Positions 55,330 through 64,000 of a stretch of 64,000 nt of DNA are shown here, piece after piece. A program made the position numbers and the translations under genes. Each line of letters opens with the position of its first letter. Positions within the stretch are counted from its first letter, which is position 1. Source of the stretch: Apricaphanius iberus (Eukaryota; Chordata; Actinopteri; Cyprinodontiformes; Aphaniidae); NCBI GenBank assembly GCA_028564705.1, contig JAPXFQ010001795.1, forward strand, positions 558,001 to 622,000. Reading direction: 5' to 3'. The notes under the pieces are model-generated. The model ran no database searches and was not told where the DNA came from. It saw nothing but the letters and a program-made list of their open reading frames with translations.

Positions 55330-55910
55330 AACATTTAAAAATTATTGTTATATTACAAAAATAAACAAAGTGTCAAATCCATCATATTCGGTTTTCAGAA
55401 TATTGCAATTATGAAATCTACCAAGTTTTCTGTCCAAAATGTTAATTGCTTGGTTATATATCATCTTTAGAGGCCTGATGGTTGTTAATGTTGCTTGAGA
55501 CCAGGAGGTCATACTGTACCTTAAAAGGGAGAGAATGATGGAGTGCATGAAACTATTTCAGATTTACATGAGAATCCAGAATAAAACTAATGTACTTAAT
55601 TTATGTAACCTTCTCAATGTCTTACCCATTAATTTTGAAATTAAAATCAGAATTATTGATTGTGGTCCTTGAAGAAAAGCTAACTGAAAGTGTATTTTGC
55701 ATATATAAGATTAGACACAAGTTTTCAAACGATGCTGTGATAGAATTTAGGTAACATGACAGCTGTGCACAGACTGACATGATGTCCTTTTCTGCCAATT
55801 ATATAACAGCATCATCAACATACATTTGGAAAGCAAGTCATTTACGTACAGGCTGAACAGTAGAGGACCAAGAACTGAGCCCTGTGGTACACCATTTATG
55901 ACTTAAAGGA
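55330..55910 (-). pseudogene. Non-LTR reverse transcriptase fragment, another family
   Basis: 55862-55905 on the minus strand encodes NGVPQGSVLGPLLFSLYVND, followed by a decayed YxDD-like stretch. 55348-55548 encodes SMTSWSQATLTTIRPLKMIY, then NILDRKLGRFHNCNIL, a C-terminal block of a fish LINE family distinct from the L2 copies. Frameshifts and stops are numerous. Confidence 0.65.
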
Positions 55911-57689
55911 TATAATGAGTTCTCACCCCCAACGACAATTCATTCAACCATGTTCAAGACAATTGCACTTGTAAATCTCCAGTGCAGCTGGAGAGCTGAA
56001 GAAATAGAAAGGATGCTTCTTTTGGTTGCCCTTTATACCTCTATGATGTCAAAGGGGATCCTGTTGTGTGGGAATCCTTCCATCTTCGCAGCACAAAATG
56101 AAAATGGACTGAAACTGTACATTCTGTGTTTCAGAGTCTTTACCAGTCTATTTTGGTATTTGTGCAGTTCGGTCCTTCTTCTCCATGTGACTGGGGTGGA
56201 ATCCCAACACTGGAAGCGGTTACGTTACTCCTATAAAATGTAAAACTTTTACAGTTACAAGTTTTTGTAACTCATCAATATTTTTGACTTGTTGATTTAC
56301 TTATTTTTTGGATCTATTGTAGGTTGGTGGGTCTAAATTAAACCTGCTTCCTGATAAGAAGAGAAAAGAGCCAGTTCTGATATTGATCTTTTCCGTTCAG
56401 CAATTTAAAAGAGGTTGCAGCGAACCTAACTATCCAGTGTTGGTGAAACGGAAAACTTGATATGAAACCTAGAGTTGTCCTGATGATGTTGTCAAGATAT
56501 GATCACATGTTGAAATTTACATAAACACTGTTTATGCCCTGCTGTTAAAACATGGAACACTTTTAGACAGTGACTACTTCACCATGGCTTCGGCGCTCCG
56601 AGACCGGTCACACAAACAAACATAGAACTGTGACAAAACAGATGTATTTGCATGGAATTGCCGATATCAGCTGTAAAGACGTATATATAAATGTAAAAGA
56701 CAAAATGGTTTTTCCACAAAAATGTAATAAAAGTTTTTATGAGTATTATAAGAGGTCACTGTAATTTACTATTTTATTTTGTAACTGTAACACAATTCAG
56801 TTAAGTGACTTTATAATTTACGTTTATAATTCTATTGCATGCAACTATTTAGGCTCCAGGCTGGTCTTTTGATGTGTTAATTATTTTGAGGTAAGTGAGC
56901 AGCCCCGCCCTCATATAGAAACCGTCATAACAATAACCTCAACGATCTTTCCCAAGGTAATGGATGTTACTTCTTTAGCTTTCAGCATCGTCTCTAAATA
57001 ATTGGCTATGGCTGTGTTTCTTTCTTCCAAATCTAACAAAGACCAGATAAAAGGTATTCGAAGATTCTGTCGCAGTCACAGTTGAATATTTTTTTGACAG
57101 TGGTTGTTTAAAATTCAGCACAATCATTACACACTTTAGAGTACGCAATTACAGTGCAAAGGGCTCTGAAAGGTTCCTGAGTAGAGCAAATAAGTAGCCT
57201 ATTTCCATAATCTGAAGAGGCCTCCTCTGATTCTGGAGCATTAATTTAAAATAGCAGCAACACCTACAGGTGGGATGCACCTTTTGTCTGAACATGCACA
57301 GTTAGCCTATTTTTTTTATTTTTTACTGGAGTGATTCTTAATAGAAGATAAGCTTGAGAGGTTCAGCGTAGAGGCTCTCAGCTACAGATCAAAGTGACAA
57401 CCTCTGGCTGGATGAATGCTGGGCTCTCACTGTCCAGACTGAGGGAAGCACACATGTGAGACGCATTCCTTCATCTCATTATGAGTAGAAGCACACACAC
57501 ATGCCCTGATGGTAATGCATTTGACTGTAAACATAAGTAGGCATGAGAACATGTCTCTGTCAGTCAGGACAGACCGTGTCAACCTTGACAAAGAGGGGAC
57601 CATTTCAATCGAGGGCAAGTGGGGGGGGGGGTCCGAAGAGAAGCTGAAATATAGATAATAAATCATTTCTAATGTGGCCATATATAACG
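55911..57689. other. No gene recognised
   Basis: Non-coding by eye. Frames at 55950-56243, 56570-56764 and 57427-57681 have no recognisable domain. A G-run occurs at 57620-57631. Confidence 0.35.
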
Positions 57690-58330
57690 TAGTGATATTT
57701 TGTAATGGCGTGTATTCATAGTTTCAATGGCTCTGTAAAAGTGACAGGAGTTATCCTGTGAAATTATGGCTGTAATCATGATCCCTGCCATCAGTAAAGC
57801 TTCACTCTAATATCACTAATGGCCACTATGGTAATTGTAGCACATTAAAAGAGGCACGTTATGTCTTTCTGAAAATTTATGACAATATTTTGGTTTATAG
57901 TGTTTCACACATTCTGGTTTAACTCCAGTCATTTCCATAATTGTGTTTGACACAGGCTGACTTAATGTGATGCATTAGAGAGTGACATAAACAGATACTG
58001 TGTATCTATTAAAAAGCTTAACTGCTTGCTCTGAGATGAAACCGTTCTGCTGGAAGCTCAGCATTCACACATAAAAGCTGGATCAGGTGAATAATTTATC
58101 ATTCTCATCCCTCTGTGTGAAAGCAAAACACATTCTGCGTCTGATCAGAGAAAGATGAGCAGGAAAAAATAGCTCCAGCCATGCAGTAAATTGTGAACCA
58201 TTCCAAAATGTTGCATCAGTTTAAATTTGAATGCAGAGTTATGTAACCTGCCTGTGTTTCTGCAGTCGCAGTCTGCACCCGTCTGCTGGTGTTCCCTGGT
58301 GCAGGCAGAGGCCAGCCAAGTTGTCGAACA
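57690..58330. other. Repeat-free stretch (candidate conserved non-coding element)
   Basis: Balanced-composition, CpG-poor sequence with no recognised repeat or frame. It is rich in phrases typical of vertebrate enhancers (ctgtaatcatgatccctg, ctaatggccactatgg). Conservation is unknown. Confidence 0.25.
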
Positions 58331-59240
58331 CATGACAGCTTCAATCTGCTGTGGGGCGGCTAAATAATTCAAAGTTCTTGCTCAGGACCATCTGGCAGCC
58401 AGATGCAGGTATACGAGACACCACCATGCCTTTACAAATAGACTTTTAAAAGCTATCATTGGATGAAACAGCAGGACCTTTACACATGTTGCCTGAAATG
58501 CTAACCAGCAAATGAAATGTCCTGTGTACCCCTATTGGCTTATTCCAGGAAAACATTCTTGATACAACACAACGTCTATTTTCACTCCACATCCGCATCA
58601 TACTACAAATATATTTATTATTTTAAAAACATTATATTGTCCTAAGATAGATTTTATTAAAAAAACAATTTATTGTAATTTTTTCATAATAATAGATTTT
58701 AATTTTAGCCATTTTTATTTAATTCCATCAGTTTTAATACAAATTTCCCTAAGTCAGCTTTTATTTCATAATGGCATTTTCCTATAAAACAGTAGGTTCT
58801 TTTTTTTTCAGAAAACCATTTAGCAATTGATTAACTTGATCAGCCAATCAGAGTTAGTGGGTGGGACCTGAACACTCATTGGCTGCTGCTTAAACATTGA
58901 TCTTCCTGGTGAAGAATGGCAAGGACGACGATAAGTCGTTTAACACTGTTATTTAAATGAATTCCAGTTAGTTTTCATGTATGGTTTAATGCAGATAGTC
59001 ATAATATAATGCAGAATATTCACCCACATTTTTATTGTGGCTGTCTAAATTCGACTGACCAATGTTGCAACAGTTTTCTAGGTGTAAAGCTGTTCAGGAC
59101 GCCATGCCAGGAATTAGATCGGCGAAAGAAGTCCCAGTTAGAGGTTAGGTACAAACAATCAATAACATTTTTCATAAATAATAGACCCTGTTTAAATCAA
59201 CCCCATTGAAATGATTTTTGGTATCTAACCACCAACCAGG
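58331..59240. other. No gene recognised
   Basis: AT-rich sequence. Frame 59009-59209 has no domain. Confidence 0.35.
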
Positions 59241-59452
59241 GCTTTTTCTAAGGCTGGGCGATATGGACCAAAAGTCATATCCCAATATATTTGGGCTAAA
59301 TATCGACATACGATATATATAGACCAATATATTTTATCACAAGAGAAATTGTTTAGTCACAGTTAAACCCAAAATCTGGGGGAAATAACTGCACATGGCT
59401 TGCAGCTGGGGCTTCTGCAGTGTGCAGTTTCACACCCTCTTCATCCTGCAGT

Positions 59453-59703
59453 TTGTGCCACTGTTTTAGGTGGTGAAAAAGATTTGTAGTGCTTCCCCCC
59501 GAGGCTGTAACTTATTAATGGCACCCCGTACATATAATGTGATCTTGTTGCTCATCTGATACTTTGAATCCGAACCATCTCCACATTACTGAGCCACTGC
59601 TTTTTTGATTACCAACCAATACCTCCTCCGGATGATTTGCAGACATTGTTGCTTCCTCTATGTTTTTTGAAGAGTGCCGGAGGGTCTGATCAAGCCCCTC
59701 CAC
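59453..59703 (-). pseudogene. hAT transposase N-terminus with BED zinc finger, frameshifted
   Basis: The minus strand encodes SSGSVMWRWFGFKVSDEQQD and then CTGC, the aromatic start and cysteine pair of a BED finger. After a single frame change it continues as VTASGGSTTNLFHHLKQWHK, supplying the histidine pair (H-x-x-x-x-H). BED fingers bind DNA at the N-terminus of hAT transposases. The catalytic RNase H-like domain is absent. Confidence 0.75.
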
Positions 59704-59711
59704 TCTCTCTA

Positions 59712-59930
59712 TGAAAGAAAATGAATGAATGAGTCTTTATTGTCATTGAACCAGAGGAACAACAAGATTTAGTTTACAGTACAACCTGCCTAAGATCATA
59801 ACAAACAAATAAGCAAACAAACAATATAAACAGATCCAGGTAACTGAACGGCATTGCAGACACAGTGCGGCACTCCCATGTATGCAGAAAGAGAAGGAGC
59901 GGGAAGCAGTGCTGAGAACGACTGGTCAGC
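59712..59930 (-). repeat. Non-LTR retroposon 3' end nested in the hAT element
   Basis: Starts (gaat)n-gagtctttattgtcattg, the reverse complement of a LINE/SINE 3' terminus (caatgacaataaagactcattc). It lies between the BED region and the right TIR. The far boundary is approximate. Confidence 0.5.
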
Positions 59931-60068
59931 AGCATGCCTGGAGCAAGGATCAGAGCGCAGTTTGAACTACGTATATCGATATAGGTGATATGGTCAAATT
60001 TCATATCCTGTTTAAAAATATTTCGATATATTTTGAATATCGATATATCGCCCAGCCCTGGCTTCTTC

Positions 60069-60518
60069 CTCCATAGTTCTCTAAATTGTGCTGGATGACA
60101 CAGAAAAGGGTCTGGGATCATTAAAAAAATATAATCCAAACGACCGAAGGACGGTGAAACGCTGAAACTGTTACTGACAAATTAATCCTCTCAGTATGAA
60201 CTGTTAGAGTAACCAGAGCTAGACAAAGTTCCTGCAATTCCAACCAGGAATTTAGCATGTTGCTAAATGTGCTGCAGTGCTGGCTGCTCACATCGATGAT
60301 GATGGAAGATCAATGTTTATCCACCAGCCAATGAGCATTCAAGTCCTGCCTGCTGACCCTGATTGGCTGATCATGTTATTCAGTTATCGAACGGCCTTCT
60401 GGGAAAATAAAAATAAAGATTTTAGACACTGGGGAAAACACCATCATGAAATAAAAGCTGACTTTGAGAAAAAGAAGTTTTGGAATAAAAACTGATGGAA
60501 TGAAAAAAAATGGCTAAC
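60069..60518. other. No gene recognised
   Basis: Non-coding spacer. Frame 60277-60495 has no domain. Confidence 0.35.
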
Positions 60519-60520
60519 AC

Positions 60521-60561
<41 letters not shown>

Positions 60562-60563
60562 TG
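60519..60563. repeat. (TA)n(GA)n compound microsatellite
   Basis: About 24 bp of TA followed by about 20 bp of GA, directly before the LINE fragment. Confidence 0.9.
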
Positions 60564-61403
60564 CTGTAAAGCTGAAGGAGTCCTATCGGGTCTTTCTGGC
60601 CTGTATGACCCCTGAAGAAGCTGATAGGTACCGGCAAACCAAGCAGAGTGCCGCTCAGATGATCCCTGAGGCTAAAACTCGGGTGTGGGAGGAGTTTGGA
60701 GAAACCATGAGAACGATTTCCTTATGTCTTCGAAGCGATTCTGGTCCACCAGCCGACGTCTCAGGGTATGGGAAGCGGTCTGCCACCAACACTGTTTACA
60801 GTGGGGATGGTGTGCTGCTGACTACGATACAGGACATTTTACGTTGGTGGATGGAATTCTTCAAAGACCTCCTCAATCCCACCAGCACGGCTTCCAGGTT
60901 GGAAGCAGTGTCTGGAGACTTTGGGTCGGGCTCTCCAATCTCTGATGCTGAGGTCAGCGAGGTTGTTAAAAAGCTCCTTGGTGGCAAGGCTCCGAGGTGC
61001 ATGGAACACTGGACCAGCTTTACAACCCTCAACAGGGTCCTGGAGGCATGATAGACTTAGCCCAACCAGTCTACATGTGTTTTGTGGACTTAGAGAAGGT
61101 GTTCAACTGTGTCCCCTCGTGGAGTCCTGTGGGGGTTAATCTGGGAGTATGGGGCACCAGGCCCTTTGATATGGGCTGTTAGGTCCTTGTATGACCGGTG
61201 TCAGAGCTTGGTTTCCATTGCCGGGAGTAAAGCGGGTTCGTTTCCAGTGAGAGTTGGACTCCGTCAAGGTGGCCCTTTGTCACCGATCCTATTCAAAACA
61301 TTAATGGACAGGATTTCTAGGCGCAGCCAAAGTGTTGAGGGAATCCGTTTCGGTGGCTTCAGGATTGGATCTCTACTTTTCACCTCTAAATCCAAGACCA
61401 TGG
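60564..61403 (+). pseudogene. RTE-like LINE reverse transcriptase with two internal deletions
   Basis: The start encodes LKESYRVFLACMTPEEADRY and EAKTRVWEEFGE, the linker before RT. 60780-60990 gives NTVYSGDGVLL and EVVKKLLGGKAP. The sequence then jumps to the LDQLYN ... QPVYMCFVDLEKVFN palm block, skipping the fingers region. After VRSLYDRCQSLVSIAGSK and GLRQGGPLSPILF it reaches RIGSLLF and jumps to TSKSKTMV. The catalytic ADD is thereby lost. Frameshifts also occur. The family resembles copies A and B at 29290-30352 and 32832-33640, but no overlap proves it. Confidence 0.75.
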
Positions 61404-63155
61404 TCAGTTTTTCACAATTTCATTGTTACATTATATAGTTGTCCAAAATCTATTCATGTAGACATTTATTTCACAAAGTTTTTTAAATTAACTTATTTAT
61501 TAGATTTTGAGCAATTCTGTTTTTCATACTGTAGAACTTGTCTTGGCACCTTTACTGAAGAGAGAGGGCACATAGAACAAAATTTTAAAACACCTTACAG
61601 CAACATAAATGAACTTACAGTATATTTATCAGAGATCTAATAATTAATTACATCATGCTACGTCATCGTCATCAGATGGGGACCGTTCAAACCAAAAAGC
61701 AGTCTCTGTTTTTACCTGAATGGGTACAACAATGCTGCTGTGGCGTCATTGCTTCTGCTGTCTATCGTGCTGGAGGGCATCATTGTGTTGGTCTGTAGAC
61801 TGTAGACATTAAAAAAAATCATAGAAAAGATTCTTGCTGATTAAACAAGTGTTATGAGGTACATTATTACATAATTTAAGTTGCTGCTGTCACTCACTAA
61901 GTAAATCCTACTAATATCTGACTGGTTAACCTCCACAGCAACTCAGCTGCAGACTGCTTAAAGATCAAAACAGCTCAGAGGGGCTAGCCCTACTCTTCTA
62001 CAGTACTGAGAGATTTATAAAGGGGAGATATATATAAATTAATGATATCTTCAGCACATAGCCATGAGTTTAAAACATTTTAGAGATTCAAATAAATAAA
62101 ATCATATATTTACATAATTATTTATTAGGATATAGATAGAACAATTTATTTAACACATTTTTGTCAAGTTTTAATACAATTTCGTTAAGAAACATCAGTA
62201 TTAGCCCAGGAAGACAATCAAGAAGCACAATTCGTAGGTCCAAGGAGAATATAAACATGATCAAATTAAGGCAAATTAGACCTTATCACAAGTGGCATAT
62301 GGACTGCCCCGAGCACACCCGTTCTACGGATACAGCTGATCAAGACTGGATGTATAAATACTGCTGAACGGCTCAAACTGGCTCCAAACTTCTTAGGGTG
62401 AGTGAAAAAAACACTTGCCAAAAATTGCTAAAAATAATTTCTAGGTGAAAAAAAAAAGGGAATTTCCCTTTAAGTATCGGTTCATGGTATCGGTTAACTT
62501 CAACTGGTATCTGTTTTGGTACATCTCTACTTTAAACCGTAACGGAATGAGGGTTCAGCATCCCAAGTGTTCCCCCAAGTGGTCAGATAATTATTAGATG
62601 AAAAGTTCTGCAAATGGTACCACAGTTTCTAAGTTTGAAACAACTGGATAGCATATCATCAGATCAAGTGACATTATCAGGACATGTTGTGGCATTTATG
62701 TGGCAGTTACGTCAATTTTAGTACAGTAGCCTATGTTGTATAAGCTGCAGCACTCATTATTCTGTGGAACAATTTGTCCAATCTGTGGTAGGCTGGTTTA
62801 TGTGTTGAGCAACTTGTGATGTGGAAGTCTTATTATATCATGGAATCATATCATCCAAGAACACTGAAAGACTGATGCACAGTGGTGTGACTGTGGGTGT
62901 TACAGTAAGGGTGTGAAGAAGAACATCTGTGATCAGTTTCCAGGTAAACTAACGATGGGTTAATCAGTCCACCTTCCCCTGATCAACTGTAACTGGTGAG
63001 CAACAGACCAAAAACAGGAAACTACAGAATGTTTTTATTAAATACATAAAAACTGAGCAACCCAATTTTGAATTTATTCTGTGAACAAATAAATGAATAG
63101 CACATCTTTGATGTACTTGGTTTTAAAATGATTTAATTCAATAAACTGTCACTAC
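61404..63155. other. No gene recognised
   Basis: AT-rich. 62465-62530 (aagtatcggttcatggtatcggtt ... ttggtacatctct) looks like one end of a fish hAT element. Frame 62161-62367 has no domain. Confidence 0.35.
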
Positions 63156-63280
63156 CTATCCTTATCCAGGATTAGGTGACAGGCAGCAGATCCAGGGGGA
63201 CTTCAAAGAAACATCGTTTTTTCTGTCGTGTGCCCAAGACGTTCCAGAGCCAGCTGCCATACCCAGAAAACCTTTCGTTC
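63156..63280 (-). repeat. RTE-like LINE 3' end, decayed
   Basis: Matches the copy B terminus loosely (tatccaggattaggtgacaggcagc; gtgcccaagacgttccagagccagct), minus orientation. Confidence 0.45.
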
Positions 63281-63365
63281 AATCCAGTTCAGTTTATTTA
63301 TACAGCGCCAACTCACAACAGATGTAATCTCAAGGCACTTTACGAGAAAATTCGTTTGACTACAA
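63281..63365 (-). repeat. L2-like LINE tail fragment
   Basis: ccagttcagtttatttatacagcgcc ... tctcaaggcactttacgag is the reverse of the L2-type 3' terminus seen at 8810-8850 and 50740-50790. Confidence 0.7.
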
Positions 63366-63695
63366 TTATATATTTAGTGGGAAACATTGAGAAAATGAGA
63401 ATCTCTGAGTAGATTTTAAACAGAAAGGGAATTCTGTGTTTATTTGAATCGAGTGGAACATATCTCTGTTTGTAAGGTCACAGCTTCATTTAGCACCCTG
63501 AAGCTCTACACCAGGATTTGCTCATCACATTTTCTCAACTGTTTTTATGATTATGATGGGATTATGAGGAAGATGTAGGCTACTAAACAAACCCCATTGT
63601 TTCAGGGAATAGCCGCCAAAATAGTGGGTAACCAATCCCAGAATCACACGCGGTATACTGTAAGTTCAGCACAATCCATCACCCTGTCTTTTGTT
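63366..63695. other. No gene recognised
   Basis: Non-coding AT-rich spacer before the CpG-rich end. Confidence 0.4.
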
Positions 63696-64000
63696 CAGAA
63701 ACAAAGCTGATAATCTTTTCCGAACTTTTCTTCCTCACGCTGAGCATCTGTGCGCATCCCCCGTTCCTCCTCCTCCTCGTCCTTGAAGAACACGCCCCAG
63801 CATCCTTCAGCCTCCAGCACACAGCAGCAGGAGCTGCAGTGAGATTCAGCTCTGCTCCGCCGCGGTGTCGCTTCTGTAGGGCGATCCGGTCCAAGTGGAC
63901 TTCCCAAACAACTTGTGCCAGAGTTCTGGGAACCTTCAGAGGAAGCCGAGGTAACGGAGAGAAGAGGAGACGCTCCCGCGCCTTGCTCACTGAGCGCGCA
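63696..64000 (+). promoter_or_regulatory. CpG-rich segment, possible first exon and promoter
   Basis: G+C and CpG rise sharply (ctccgccgcggtgtcgc, gacgctcccgcgcc, gagcgcgca) without repeat similarity. A donor-like GAG/gtaacg occurs at 63950/63951, so a non-coding first exon on the plus strand could end there. A 103-codon minus frame (63679-63990) also exists but is likely a composition effect. The window ends here, so this stays an inference. Confidence 0.35.

Larger units (their letters stand above)
59241..60068 (-). mobile_element. hAT element retaining a transposase BED finger
   Basis: The body 59249-60060 begins taaggctgggcgatatgg and ends atatcgcccagccctg, an inverted repeat rich in GATATA. 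Flanking 8-mers gctttttc (59241-59248) and gcttcttc (60061-60068) match at 7 of 8. A BED-finger remnant lies inside on the minus strand, and a retroposon tail is inserted to its right. Confidence 0.8.

Noticed and set aside
63679..63990. 103-codon minus-strand frame at the CpG-rich edge
   Set aside because: Arginine- and serine-rich composition as expected from CpG-rich DNA. No homology is recognised and a second frame is open beside it.

Overview
This is a transposon-dense stretch of a ray-finned fish genome, probably a percomorph teleost. The evidence is the repeat repertoire: L2-type LINEs with (TGAAT)n-like tails, a tRNA-derived SINE ending in (ATGG)n, hAT, Tc1 and TTAA-flanked DNA elements, a Ty3/gypsy retrotransposon, and long CA, CTTT and AT microsatellites. 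I found no intact host protein-coding gene. The only intact long frames are retrotransposon proteins: gag-pol of the Ty3/gypsy element at 41222-45844, and a 519-codon reverse transcriptase frame of an L2-like LINE at 11349-12908.

Layout. 1-8.9 kb: LINE fragments, a 3.4 kb TTAA-flanked inverted-repeat element carrying a LINE that itself holds a MITE, and a 1 kb element with long terminal inverted repeats made of short sub-repeats. 8.95-10.3 kb: a non-autonomous hAT element with a perfect 8-bp target duplication. 11.3-15.6 kb: an L2-like LINE whose 3' region contains an antisense 28S rRNA fragment, followed by a 5'-inverted (twin-primed) L1-type insertion. 16.3-27 kb: a Tc1 relic, SINEs, more L2 pieces, and a non-repetitive stretch near 20.6-21.3 kb. 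27.6-36.8 kb: a solo LTR, two inverted copies of another LINE, L1-like 3' ends, SINEs with clear target duplications, and MITEs. 37.9-38.6 kb: a dead chromovirus-type integrase. 41.2-45.8 kb: the intact Ty3/gypsy element. 49.6-50.6 kb: probable exon remnants of a fish gene family. 50.7-54.3 kb: a long, decayed L2 copy. 55-63 kb: more LINE relics and a hAT element retaining a BED finger. 63.7-64 kb: a CpG-rich end that may be the first exon of a gene lying to the right.

The window mostly records nested insertion. Target duplications, an empty-site comparison between two LINE copies, and nesting order allow several insertions to be delimited to the base. The SINE and one LINE family share an (ATGG)n tail, suggesting that the LINE mobilised the SINE. 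Family names rest on motif recognition without database searches. Clade assignments within LINEs (L2, CR1, RTE-like) are provisional.
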